From NCBI GenBank assembly GCA_035610365.1, contig CM069433.1, forward strand, positions 60,440,487 to 60,504,486: a stretch of DNA of 64,000 nucleotides, written 5' to 3'. This document shows positions 35,222 through 47,699 of the stretch, piece after piece. Under the pieces are notes generated by a model, which worked only from the letters and a program-made list of their open reading frames with translations, searched no databases and was not told the origin of the DNA. The first letter of the stretch is position 1. Every line of letters starts with the position of its first letter. This stretch comes from Aquatica leii. Lineage: Eukaryota > Arthropoda > Insecta > Coleoptera > Lampyridae. Made by a program: the position numbers and the translations under genes.

Positions 35222-35265
35222 CCAGTGCTGATGAGTCCAAGTAGGACGAAACAGCTGACCACTGG
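35222..35265 (+). ncRNA. Hammerhead-ribozyme-like motif (type I, minimal helix III)
   Basis: All parts of a hammerhead lie in order. Stem I 5' strand CCAGTG (35222-35227); core CTGATGA (35228-35234); stem II GTCC, loop AAGTA, GGAC (35235-35247); core GAAA (35248-35251); a two-base-pair helix III (C..G) with loop AGCT; then A-C at 35258-35259; and stem I 3' strand CACTGG (35260-35265), a perfect 6-bp match to the first strand. The base before the cleavage position should be U (NUH) but is A (GAC), so self-cleavage is probably lost or weak. Minimal helix III is known for the hammerheads of Penelope-like elements. It lies inside the pogo element, near its left end. Confidence 0.65.
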
Positions 35266-35439
35266 TCTCTAAGAATGGTTTCTGCAATTATATAAACAAA
35301 TTATTACATTTGCGTATTACAACAACGACTGTAATTTTGTTCACACCACACCAAATTATATCTTCGGTAAGTTCATTGGTCGTGACTGCCTTTCCTGATG
35401 AATGTTCAGCACGCGTTGTTTCCTCATGGACTACGATTT

Positions 35440-36330
35440 CTGACTAAGGCCCAGCACGAATTGTTGCATGATTGACATTGGAGAATACCATAACCAAGAT
35501 TGTCGATAGCAGCATCGGGAATGTCAGTTATCGTAGATGGGAGAAAGTCTAAGTCTGTAAAGATATTTCTGTTTAAAGGATATATTCCGGTATACTTAAA
35601 ATCATTTTGAGCAATGTCAAACGAGCATCACGGCAAAAAGCGTTGGCCACCAAAGCTGCTATATCATAATGCCTTATTCTCGCACCGGGATGTGCTCTCA
35701 TACAAATTGAACTTGCATCATTACAAACGGCTTTGAATGGTTTCATAAATGTTGTGTTTAATGGTTGGATTTTGTGCGTTGTGTGCGTTAGAGTGCTTAG
35801 CATATGGATATGATTTTCATGAGTATATAAAATTACGTCAAGATCTTTATGACTTCCATGTCCGTTCATAATTCAGGATTCGAATTAGTGGGCTGAGGGT
35901 ATTTAGCAAAATGCTTTAGCAATTTTAGAAACACGAAGCATCCATCCAGCCATTGATTGGTCTGTGGAACACCAACTGCCTCATGCGGTGAATTGAACAT
36001 TAACCTATCATTCATTCTCTGTTTCTTAAATATAAGTAGTGAGGGAATATAAGTTTCGGTGACATTCATGCAAATCGTAACATTGACGTTTTGACCTCTC
36101 TCGGCGGACGTCATTTTTCCAACTTGTTTTTTTGCTTTTTTGAGAGAGAACTCTTACATTTCTGTGAATACAGAAAACACCGGTCTCATCAGCATTGTAT
36201 ATGCGTGATCAAGGAAACATTCATAACGAACTCGAGCAAGCTTCAAAAACTCTTTTTTGATAATGGTATTAATCTATTGTTGAAGTCTTTCATGTGACTG
36301 ACAAGTAGATTTTCATATTTTTTAGTAAAA
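35440..36330 (-). pseudogene. pogo/jerky-type DDE_1 transposase, broken
   Basis: On the minus strand: SRIYNADETGVF (first catalytic Asp, near 36.20 kb); TSAERGQNVNVTICMNV; KQRMNDRLMFNSPHEAVGVP; FLKLLKHFAKYPQPTNSNPE; then MNGHGSHKDLDVILYTHENH and IQPLNTTFMKPFKAVCNDAS; and FKYTGIYPLNRNIFTDLDFL near 35.55 kb. The second catalytic motif is normally LDGHGSH; here it reads MNGHGSH, so the Asp has become Asn, and a stop precedes it at 35872-35874. Frame changes near 36.11 and 35.60 kb are also present. The CENP-B-type helix-turn-helix N-terminus is absent. Catalytically dead. Confidence 0.85.
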
Positions 36331-36621
36331 GTAAATTCAAATTTACGAGTTTTGGGTGTTAGCTTATTATGCATTCTCGCGCCTATCTAGCCTTAGTGGG
36401 ATGTATTATCTATGCCAAAACATTTATTATTGCGATGTCCTGCGCTACCCGATGTCCCGCGTTACTCGACTTTTCCCTACTTGTTTTCTACTCATATTTT
36501 AGTTGGGTATGTTTTTGTTAGCAATGTAATTATTAGTGCTAGCAGTTCTACTTAGAATGCTATAGTTTGTTTACAAAATATTTGTATTTTGAGTAAATTA
36601 ATAAATGTTTAATCTTTTTTT

Positions 36622-36868
36622 AGGAAGACCATACAAAAACCACTCTCTTCTTTTCTTGTGGCTACATTTCGTGTTTCAAACAGGCACTTTATCAGGCTAC
36701 TAAAATTTATTAACTTCTAAGTCAAAAGACATACGTTGTTAAGTAAGTGTGTTATGTCCAAATGTTAATAAATTTTAATGACTTGAGACAGTGTGCACTT
36801 GAGACACGAAATATAGCTATAAAAAAACTAGAGTGGGTTTTATGTGCCCCTCCTAAGAGATGATTCAA
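36622..36868. mobile_element. Diverged inverted repeat, remnant of a third PLE
   Basis: Two arms are inverted with about 70-75 percent identity. The left has AACCACTCT...GTGGCTACATTTCGTGTTTC...CTACTAAAATTTATTAAC. The right arm has GTTAATAAATTTTAATGACT...CACGAAATATAGCTAT...ACTAGAGTGGGTTTTATG then TGCCCCTCCTAAGAG. The outer end of the right arm, AGTGGGTTTTATGTGCCCCT, matches the outer end of the palindromic PLE at 50.14-50.17 kb (AGTGGTTTAATTGCCCCTCC), so both belong to one PLE lineage. No protein-coding part is left. Confidence 0.6.
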
Positions 36869-36869
36869 C

Positions 36870-39800
36870 AAACATTTATTGATTTACTAAATAATAGAGA
36901 TACATAAGAAACTTTACTATGATAATGCACTACTTTCAAACTAAGCAGAAGTGTTTTGATGACGACCTTAGTTAATATCGCAACATGTTTTTTTCTTTTT
37001 AGGCGTTGAACTTTGTATATTCCGTTACTTGGTTTTCTTTCTTTTTTTTTTAAAAAATGTAATAGACAAAGCTTCCGCAAAGTTTTTGTAGCAGCTGTAA
37101 GGATTGGGCCTACTGCACTTGTAATTGAGAAAAACGTCATTATTTAGAGTCAGTAAAAAGTTATTAACAAAAATTCTGCGACAAACTATGTTATATAAAG
37201 CAAAAGCAACAGTAAAATATCCTATTTAACATGTATATTGTTATGTTACAACATTGCAATTGCAAAAATTTCTAATTAATTTTTTTAATACATTCTAAAT
37301 TGAATTAAATTATAATTTAACTTTTTAAAAATTTCAATATAAAAATTTTAATAGAGTTTATTACGTGTAATGTATTATGATAATTGCTTATTAACTAGTC
37401 ATAACTTGATATTTTTGTAAACATGTACAACAAAACATATATTAAGTAACTAATATTACGATATATATTGCTAGTGACATTACGAGAAAATAACTAAACG
37501 ATGTTTGATGGAATTTAAAGAAAAAGTTTACAATTTATGCTTTAGACTTTATAAGAACTTGTTCGAGTTTGTTTTTCTTTCAGTCTGCAGCACTTTGAAA
37601 CTGATATTGAAGTACACAACTCTCCAATTAAGAAACCTTAAAAACTTCAATGTTTTTGTATAAATTTTCATTTACTGAAGCAAGTAAATGCATATTTAAA
37701 TTAAATCAGCTAATTGTTATATTTTTAATAATTATAGTGTCAAAATTTTAACTTATTTTATTTATCTATATTTGTCTGATTTCTTACTCGGCAGTAATGC
37801 AGTGTTTAAAATAAAAAATGCATATAAAAAGATTTGCATATAATGAAAATATTGACAAAAAAATTGTCGATGCAGATAGAAATAAAAACACCTGTGCGAT
37901 GTAACCTTCTTTTTAAAAGTTTTAATACCCTCGGGTAGTGTAGCCGTGTGCTTAGTAAAGTTAAATATTTAAGGCGTCCAACTTTTGGACAGAATATAAA
38001 ATTTCTTCAAATTTTAATGCTTAGAGGATAGAAACTCTATCAATAAATATAAAGTATAAACTTTGTTAAATGTGTATTTAACAAAGCGTAGTGGCAACTT
38101 ATTTATTTTTTAATTTTAAGAATTATGTAAAATCAGTAAAAAATATTTATAAGGTAAAAATTATTTTCTTATATTTAAAATATTCACGAATAGTAAGCTT
38201 TATAAAACGATTTTTACATAAAGCGCTTTTTGTTATATTTTTCAAGATTAGTAGCAGCCTGAAACATTCAAAATGTATTAATACCCTTTTACCTGAAATT
38301 GAACGACTTCACAACGGAATCGAAATACGTTAACAGTAATCCCGAGCAATTTTCCAACTTTATTGCCCTTAAAATGCAATACCATAAAAGCTTCTAGACA
38401 GAACATTTAAAAGGAAATATTTAATTGTACCCCAATGTAGTAAACAGGTTGCTTCCGTTTGATATATTTCAAACAGAGTTTTATACAATAAAAAACATAT
38501 TTTGTATGTATGTATTAATAGAAATATTGTTAAAATCGTGTTGACAAATATATAAATACATTTAATTACAGTGAAATATTGCCTTATTGGTAGAAATGGT
38601 AGTAAAATATATTAATTCGTTATTTATATACTTCTGACTCAAAATGTCAAAAAAGTTTTATAAATATTAATTATTTTAATCATTATCTTTTATCAACATT
38701 AAATGACAAGATAAACATTAAATGTTTAATTTTTAAATGTAAAAAACTTTTAAGCTTCTGTAAACTAAATGTTTTAATTGCAGATAATACCTGTTAAATG
38801 CAAATTTTAAATTCTGAGTTGGAAAAAAAAATAGTTATATTTTATAAATGGTCATAGTACCTAATTGAACAAAAAATTTTGAGTAATTGTCAATAAATTG
38901 TATTTTAAAAAAGCTTAAAAGAAACTTTTGTTTTTTCTTATTTTAGCAATTTTTTTAATTATTTTAGTTTGATTGCAACCAAAAAATGTAAGTTTTTGAT
39001 GTTTTATAAATTGCTTGCCAAAAACAATTATATTCATAAAAATTGTTAATATTATGTTGTATTAATTTTGTGACATTTCATTTTTTTAATTTTGTAAAAT
39101 TAGGCTATTAGACATTATTGTTTTTATAAACGTTTTTGTAGTTTCTATATATACATACGTAACACTTATGATGCATGTACATCTCTTTTTGGTAAAACAC
39201 AGGTTTTTCGTGTTTACTTTTCTTAAAATTTTATAAATTGTGGTTTTCATACATTTCAACATTCAAAAGATAAGTAATTAACAAATATAGTCATGGTGGT
39301 TTTGTTTGAGTTTTGGTTAGTGCTTATGAAACGACAGCAATTACATTTTTAAAGAAGTTCCCATTGTTTTAAAACTTATAATATATAAATTAAAGATAAG
39401 CTAGGTACTTGCTAAAATTGTCAATTACAAACTAAATCTAATTTTGTTGTAATTTTGACTACTTATTTTGAATCCACTTTTTGGTAAAGGTATTTTTTAT
39501 TACTTACAGTTAAAAAAATTTTACGATTTATGTAACAATTTTTGTGCTGATTTAAATATATAATCTTTGTAATACAAATTCAAAAAAATTAAGTAATATT
39601 CATAAAACTTTGTCAGTAGTGATATTAAATTATTCCATTATATCCAAATATTAAAAGTGCTGTCAAATTGAAGTAGTTTAACCTAAACATTATAAAAGGT
39701 TTTAGTCTATCAATTTGTGGAACGATGAAATTTATATATTGAAGTTAGTTGTTGTAAGCAACATGCAATTTAATACCAAAATAGTTGGTGAACACTTAAA

Positions 39801-41755
39801 TACATCTCAGTCAAGTGTACCTACACTTTAGAAGAAAATTTTCTATGATTCTATATAAGTTTTAGTGTCGCTTTATTATTTATTCTGTTTGCACGCTGTG
39901 TATGAACGATATAATAGAGATTAAAAGAGTAAGAAATTAATTTAATGCTTACAGAACCTTACCATACGACACATGTTAAATTGATGCGGAAATTCGCGTT
40001 TTCAAGAAAAAAAAAGCAAACGTTACAGATGTAGCATTATCAATATTTTAAATCCATCATCTCAGATTGTCTGTCAGTTTCGACGCCATTATTTCTGCGA
40101 TTTCACGCTTGTTTTCATATTTTTTCTGTCATCTTGGAAAAATGTAACCGTAATACAGATCCAGATTGCTACTACGTCACGATGATGAACTTTTACGTCA
40201 AGCGAACAAAAGCGAATAGCATTTCTAACCGGAAAGAACTCGTAATGTCTTGAAGAGCTATCTTGATAAATACGGATGTATGTTTCCGAACACTTGCACT
40301 TGTAAAATAAAACGCGTATATAAAAACTACTTTTATAAATTTTGCATTTAAAACAGTTTACATTTTAATTTAAAAAATAAAGCATTAAATACATGTTTAG
40401 AATACTAATACAAAGATGAATACAGCCGTAAAGAAGAGATAACGCCAAAAGAGATTGAACGGATCCAATCACTTGGACACACAACTGCAATTCCGCGCCT
40501 ATGAATAAATACAGCTGATATCAAGCAAATACGTTTCCCACCAGAACATCTATCACTCAGTCATATTTTTTTTATAATAAAACAAAGCATTACAATATTA
40601 AATTTTGGTAGAAACTTAAATATTATTTTAAAACTGTAATGTACACAAACTTTAATTTTTCTAAAAGCTTTTGAGTCTTTATAGCTTCGTAATGAGCACA
40701 GAAGAGGAAGGTAAAAGTAATCTACTCTAGTACGGGCTAGGATCCTATTTCAAACGCTTTCAGTACTACGTGTGTATAGAGTTTAAGTATCACGTATCTT
40801 TAAGTGCGGGCCAATTTTCCACACGCTTGATCCTTCAAAGGATAAAAAGTTAGATAACCTACATCTTACCCCAACAGTTGTTAGCCTACGCATTACTCAG
40901 CGATATCCACTTTAATCTGTTTAAATCAAATTGTTTAAAAAATAAATAGAACTATTTTTTAAATTGTTTCCTTATTTTAATATTTTAAATTAAATTAAAA
41001 TATGTGAGGGCAATTACTGTATCAACCTAGTACAAATCTCATCAACATTACCTTTTCAAAGTGGTAAATTTAAGAGTCATGTACATGCTAAAGTTTATTT
41101 TAACGAAAAAATACTTACAAAACTGAAATTGTTTATTTTTTTTCTAATTACATTTTGTTTTGAATTTTTTAGATTTGTATTATTCTCTTTAATACATATT
41201 TAATTTTTAAACAATTTTTTAATGTTTATGAATAAGGTTTACTTACACGACATTTTATTAAAAAAAATTTTAGATTATTATAATTACGTGCAAAATAAAT
41301 TAGACGGTTAACATGTCATAAAATATAATCGTCAACTTGAATGTTCTAAAAATGATTTTTTAATTGTTCAAATACGTATTCGAATTAAATATTTACAATG
41401 TTATTTTTTATGTCTTTGGCTTTCATAGAAACTTATCTTGTTTAAATATGAAAGCCATTACATTATAAAAAACGTTTTTTCATATAAACAAAAACAACAT
41501 TAAATGAGGAACTTAACCCGCGTTCCCACCCAAATTGAAAGAAATTTTTAACAAAACTGATTTTTTGATAAAAACAGTTCTTTTTATTAAATTACTTGTT
41601 ATTTTTAAATTAAATTATGTAAATATTTTAATTTAGATCAGCGTTTCTCAAAGTGGATTTTTATGGGCTCCGCAAGCAAGAACAAAAAAATGAGTAATTA
41701 AGTGGTACACATCCAAAAAGAAATAATTAATTTTAATAATGTTTGTCATATATTA
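36870..41755. other. Long AT-rich stretch without a recognised gene
   Basis: Nearly 5 kb with no motif-bearing frame. The frames at 36865-37140 and 38091-38333 are low-complexity. G+C-richer patches at about 40.0-40.3, 40.4-40.55 and 40.69-40.92 kb have no open frame of note and may be decayed elements. At 41639 the sequence CAGCGTTTCTCAAAGTGG resembles the terminal sequence of some hAT elements, but no matching opposite end or duplication was found. Confidence 0.5.
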
Positions 41756-43701
41756 AAGGTATATCTACTTTAATCTCAACAGAATTGTGTTTACGTTTGA
41801 AACACGTACTTCATGCTTTGTTTTGTTGTTTTGCCATGGTGAAAGAAGTGTCACGAGAGTTATTAATACATCATCGGGAAAAAGCGACTAACAAATTTAA
41901 AGCTGTACCTCCAAATTTTGATGGAAAATCTCTTTGATCAACATACTACAAGCAGTTTGAAGCCTAGTTACAGCTAATAGTTAAAGCAATAAGCAGAAAG
42001 CAACATCTTTAATACTAGTTTTACGTGGAATTACGTTTAGCATTTTGCAGACTGTTCCTGGTCACCTCTAAGAAAATTATGAAATTTTAATTTTAAATTT
42101 TAGAAATAAGATATGGAGATGCTTTTCTTTAACAAGTGTACCAAATTCAAATAAAAAGTCGGGTTCAGAAAACTGCAGAAAGTCTTCAGGAGTTTGAGGA
42201 TGACGTGGCCAGATTGACACGGTTTCAGATACCTTCTTCGAAGAGTTAGATATTTAAACTTTGGTAGATGGCCTCCGAGACCGCGAAACGCATCAGATTC
42301 TGCGGTTAGCTAAACTTACGATGTTGGATTACACTTTAATCCATGTCTTGGAATTTGAGGTAGCGATACAAGCATCGCACCAAAGCATTTATAAACTCTG
42401 CAGTGCTGCAGGAGTACCCGTACGACACCGTACTAAACCTAAAAAGATGACAAAACGAGCGCTAAAAAGCCTGGAACGAGTTGACCAAAAAAGACAAAAA
42501 TTAATCTCATCTTATCATGTACCAGAAATCACCATTCAAATGGCAACACCTATGGACGAATTGCACAGCATGTATCTCGATATCAAGATCAATGGACGTG
42601 TTCAGTTACTGGTTGACACGGAAGCGATGAAGACCATTCGTCTTGACATGTTATTGGAAAATAAAAAAACATCACCGGTAACAGTAGGACATGAACGGTG
42701 ACGGACGAAGATGTAACATACAATTTGTGGAGGTGAAAAAAATGATTTTGTAAATAGTTGACTCACCTTTGGCTAGTTTCCGTCGTAGATGGTCGTGAGT
42801 CGGATTATAGATATCCAATTTATTTGCTCCACCTCCCTTGCGTGTAGAAAAAGAAATATTGTCTGACTCAGAGAAAGGAAATCCTCAGAACCCGCAATTC
42901 CAATTGTACGTAAAGAAAAACATTCTACAGTTATCACAAACTTTAAAATTCGTTGATTATTGACTAGCGTGCTGAACAATTGATAGTAAAGAAGAGAAAG
43001 ACAGACAAATATTATATGAAAATATTTATTTAAAATTGTAGTCGTCGGTACACGCCTAAGATAACTGCTACCAATCAGTATGGTTACACAAAGAAATACT
43101 TATAACCACTAGATACGCAGTAATCCTATCAATTGCAATTTTATCAATTCATCAACTTAAAGGTATCGTAGATCTGGAAGCACTAGTTCCTACCTTAATG
43201 TAACATATTAATCAATTAAAAAATGGTATTAGTAAAGCTAAACGCGTTTGCGATAATTAAGATTATAGATCAAAATCTCCCCTCTATCCCCTTGTAGTCA
43301 TGTGTATGAGTGAGATGCAATCATTTGGGGTTTTAATTACTCTTTGAGCACACATAAGCGTTGCGTCGCTTCTAACTCCATTCCATAAAATATTATTACA
43401 GTCCCATAGTAACTGACTTAAGACTTAATTTTTAGAAATAAAAAACCAATAATGAACGATTTAGATTTACGATTCGATTAATGATCCCTAAAAGATAGAA
43501 TAGTTTAATTAGTAACGCACACCACGAGTGTTTCACCGCACGATATTTTACTTCGTCGAAAGCAAACTTTGATAAGTGCTACACTACAGCACGCTGTCGT
43601 ATTAGCCTACATCTACGCGTGTCTTAATCCATAATGTATCTTTGGGTATTAACATCCGCTTATTTCCTTAAGGATCACACCGTAATCTTTCCGAGTAGTC
43701 A

Positions 43702-43725
43702 CCATTAGAATAATTATTCTAATGG
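43702..43725. repeat. Perfect 24-bp palindrome
   Basis: CCATTAGAATAA and its exact reverse complement are joined without a spacer. It lies in the extra 1.3 kb between the protease and linker of the gypsy fossil, and may mark a small inserted element. Confidence 0.85.
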
Positions 43726-46700
43726 CAAACAGAACCTCGTAATTAGATAACATTTGAGGTTACAAAAAAAGCTAAATACAAATAAGGGAAGTTTGCAAAA
43801 CGTAACCACGTGTGAATCAAGTAAGTAGTAACCTCCAAAACAAACATCAAACAGGCAATTCAAAAAATATATGTCCGACGACCTATTTATGGCTTATATG
43901 CGAGTTATGTAGCAGAATTTTCTAAAAAAAAACGTATTCATAAGATAGATGTGGATGGATGACAAAAATTGTAACCCTTATCAAAACCTTTGTGTCCAAC
44001 TGCTAGTGACACGTACCGCACGTCCGTAACAAAATGAAATGTTTCGTCTTGCGCCGGAAGTTTAATCAAGCAAATATGATTTTAAATTGTTACAAAGAAA
44101 TACTTACTTACGGACAAGTAAGTCACCATTGGTTTGAAAATAAAGTATTCGACCATCAAGTACTGGTAGCCAATATCATGGAAGAAGTTATTCTGGGAAT
44201 GGATTTATAAAGAAGTATGGGTTTTATTTGGATATGAAAAACAATGTTCTGAAGATCGGGGTTGAAAAAAATTCTTTTTATTCGTTAGAGAAGGAAGCCG
44301 TGCGAGTCTTACTGAGTGAAAACGTGACTCTGCCCGGAAAGACTGAAAATGTGGCGATGGCTCGCTTGGATGGAAATCAGCGGAAAAGCTATATTTGCGC
44401 AATTGAACCAATTGAAGGCGAATTGATAGAAAAGCGACTATTGTGAAAAACACGGCGCCGGTAAGGATCTTAAATATCAACTCAAATCCAGTAACGTTGA
44501 AAAAGAACACTGTGGTAGACCAATGTACGCCAATATCTCAAATTGTGAGATGTGTAAGCTTTATTGAAGCTAAGTCGCCGAGAAAGTGCCCATAATTTTT
44601 ATAAGACATTTTTACCACCAATTGCCAAAACTCGACCAGCTTACTAATGTTAAAGTGTTCATGCAGCAGTATTAAGATGTGTTCGCGCTAGAGAATGGTT
44701 CCAAAGGAAGAACTAAATAGTGAGCATAAAATTAATACGCCGGCTTCCTTTGGCAAAAAGAAAACCAAATATATAATTATATGGAGGGAGAAGGTGCGAT
44801 TGAACTTTCAAATAGTCTATGGACGTCCTCAGTTCTATTAGCTAAAAAGAAAGATGGACCAACGAGGATTTGCGTAGGCTACAGACAGCTTAACAACGTG
44901 ACTAAAAAGGACAGCTACACTTTACCAAGAATTGACACTTCAGTCAGGATCCCAGTGGTTTTCTACGTTGGATTTAAAGAATGGTTACTGGCAGGTAGAG
45001 TTAGAACACCACAAATGCGAAAAGAGAGTTTTTACGATTACAACTGGTTTGTGGCAGTTCACTGTAATGCCCTTCGGCTTGTGTAATGCTCCTGCGATGT
45101 TCGAGCGTTTAATGGGGACCATTTTGAACAACTTGAAGGCAGTGTTCCAACGACTACGTAGGGCAAATCTCAAACTGAACCCAAAGAAGTGCCACGTATT
45201 TAAAGAAAAAGTGTAATATCTTGATCACTTCTTATCTAAAGTGAGGGTAAAGGCTAACTAAAACAAGATTTGAGCAGTACAAGCATGGCCAAAACCTATT
45301 GACAAACATCAGGTCTAAAGTTTTCTTGAGTTGTGCACCTATTATAACCCGTTTGTACCCGCATTTGCCAACATTTCAAAACATTTGACAAATCTAACAA
45401 AAGAAAGAGCAAAATTTAAGTAGAATGAGTAGTGCCAAAACGCTTTCTATCAATTAAAACAGGCTCTAGTCACTTCGTCAACTTTAAGCTATCCAAGAAA
45501 AGATGGAAAAATTGTTTTAGATACCAATGCAAGTAGCCTGGCAATAGGTGCAGTCTTTTTACAGGTGCAAGATGGAGGAGAAGAAGTCATCGCATCGTAT
45601 TTTAGTAAATTTTTGTCTAGGCCAGAAAAGAATTACGTGACTAGAAAGAAGTTGTTAGCAGTCGTCAAGTCTATAGAACACGTCTAAACATATTTTGTAT
45701 GGACGAAAATGTTTACTAAGGACGGGCCGCGCCGCTTTGAAATGGTTATTGCAGTTTTGTTATCCGAAAAGCCAAGTATCAAGATGGATTAAGAGACTGC
45801 AAGAGTGTGACTATGACAGAGAGCCCCGTGCCGGAAGCAGTAATCGGAACGCTGAGAAAAGATCAAAGTTTCCGAAGAACTGCTATGTTTGATGACCTGA
45901 GCAGTTGCGAAAACAATCACGATATAAAAGTACTCCTAAACTGGAAAGCAAACAGTCGACGATCAACGTAGATTGGGCGCAGTCGGACTCTTCGAGAATA
46001 AAAGACGGTTTTTTAAGCGATCCCTAGAGAATATTAAGGGCACGGAAAACAAACTACAGTTGGTAGTGCCAAAGAAACGAGTCTCACATGTGTTACTGCA
46101 TCTGCACGATGGTACATCAAAACGACAATTGTGGTGAAAAAACATTAGTAAAAGTTCGAGAAAGATTTTACTGGGTGAACTGCAGAAAGGACGTCATGGA
46201 TGGTACCCTAGGTGCACAGTCTGCGCATCAGAAAATGATCCAGCGTAAAACACCAATGAAACAGTATAACGGAAAAAGAGTAGCGATTAAAATTGCAGAT
46301 CCGTTCTTCGAATCTGATTCGGAAATCAAGTACATCTTGGTAGCGATTGATTATTTCACGAAATAAACGGAGGCTTACACCAGTTTTTCTGTCGGTTTGC
46401 AGTTCCGTTGAAATTACATTTTAACCAAAGTTGCAATTTTGAGTCTGCGCTATTTTAAGCAATTTGCGATTGCTGGGAATAAAAAAAACAACCGGAAAGT
46501 ACTTACCTAAAGTAGTATCTAAAAACCAAAGAGATTGGAATTATTATTAATTGCAAGTATTGGCACCTTTTCCTAATGGCATATTGATTGATGTTTACGA
46601 AAACACAGGTCAAACACCATCCTGTGTCATGTTCGGTTGCAACATACGATTGCCATGCGACCTTCAATTTGAACAAAGACCGAAAAAAACAAATCGCTGA

Positions 46701-47039
46701 AAAAGATTACGTCAACAAGTTAATGAAGAAGCTAGACGAAGTACATTAGGTGGTTCGTACAAAAACATGTCAAGGCTCAAAACAGCGGGTTTTAACTAAG
46801 CGACATGATGTGGTTGTATAATCCCCATAGAAGACTTGTTTTTTTACCGAAGCTGCAGAGGCAATGCTAGGGCCTTTATGAACCTATGCAGCATATTAAT
46901 GACGTCGTTTATCGCGTCCGAAAACCACCTAGAAGCAATCCAAAAGTGGTCCACATCGATAGCATAGCCCTTGTTTGTTAACCAGAGCAATAACGAGCAG
47001 AACCAGGAATCAAGTCGATGGACTGGACATCGATAAGTT

Positions 47040-47490
47040 TATGAGCATGTACGGGGTTTTTGGTAAAGTTAAATTAGGAGTTAGAAGCGAGGAGCAACAA
47101 GATCTGTTCCAAACACAAAAGATTACGCCATCGCACATTGCATGAGCGTGGATTTTAAGGTGTCCAGAGGGGTTGCAGTCGTATTTAAAAAGAAGTTTAA
47201 TTAGCTAGATGAACTACAAAGACAGCAACTGGCGGTCGGTAAAGTCTTAAAATTACGTGATGATGGACGTTTTGTTTTCTATCTGGTCACCAAGAAGTAC
47301 TTAAGTGCAAAGCTGTCATACGAAAACATGTGGCGAGCATTATAGAATCTCAAGAAAAATATGGAGTTTTACAATATTAAGAAATTGGCAATACTCAAAC
47401 TTGGTTATGGCGTAGATCAATTAGATTAGACGGCAGTTAGAAATATTCTGGAGGTCGTTTACCGAGAAACAGACCAAGTGTTGGTCCGTA
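47040..47490 (+). pseudogene. Macrodomain (TARG1/OARD1-like) in the gypsy fossil
   Basis: Starting about 60 bp after the integrase end (KVVHIDSIALV), this region encodes a protein unlike any usual gypsy part. In order: DLFQTQKITP, AIAHCMSVDFKVSRGVAVVF and KKKF, LQRQQLAVGKVLKLRDDGRF, VFYLVTKKYLSAKLSYENMW, KKLAILKLGYGVDQLD and VRNILEVVYRETDQVLVR. This follows the TARG1/OARD1 type of macrodomain closely: AHCIS.D..MGAGIAV.FKKKF, DGR.IYYLITKK, PTYENL, IGCGLDRL and IEEVF..TD. In TARG1 the enzyme removes ADP-ribose from Glu/Asp of proteins; the Asp of the G.D.L loop that TARG1 needs is visible here. The gypsy copy is a broken fossil, so this reading says what was carried, not what works now. An independent host pseudogene beside the element is the alternative, but the close fit to the 3' end of pol argues for carriage by the element. 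Confidence 0.75.
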
Positions 47491-47699
47491 GTTAACCTTC
47501 AAGTCGAACATTGTGTCAGAAGGAATCCATTAATTGCTATTTTTATGCTCAATGCAAAAACTGCCGCTATTGCCACAATCTTTTCTACCGGTGCTGCATC
47601 CAATTTTCTGTTCTGACATAACAGTCTCAAGAAATACTTCGTGAAGTATTAGGAAACTTTGGAACGCTGATCGAAAAAAATAGAATATTTTGGATTCCG

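Larger units (their letters stand above)
35082..36477 (-). mobile_element. pogo/Tigger-type DNA transposon, about 1.4 kb
   Basis: It is flanked by TA on both sides (35080-35081 and 36478-36479), the target duplication of pogo elements. The inverted termini are about 25 bp with a few mismatches: GGGGAAGATCGGGTAGTGCG at the left and, in reverse, GGGAAAAGTCGAGTAACGCG at the right, followed by GGAC in both. The interior holds a minus-strand jerky/pogo-type transposase. The element is short compared with autonomous pogo copies (about 2 kb or more), so the N-terminal DNA-binding part is deleted. Confidence 0.9.

Noticed and set aside
41639-41670. CAGCGTTTCTCAAAGTGG as a hAT terminus
   Set aside because: No matching inverted end or 8-bp duplication was found nearby.
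44228-44510. Opposing ORFs near the gypsy linker
   Set aside because: The minus-strand frame is a shadow; the plus-strand frame is part of the gypsy fossil and is included there.
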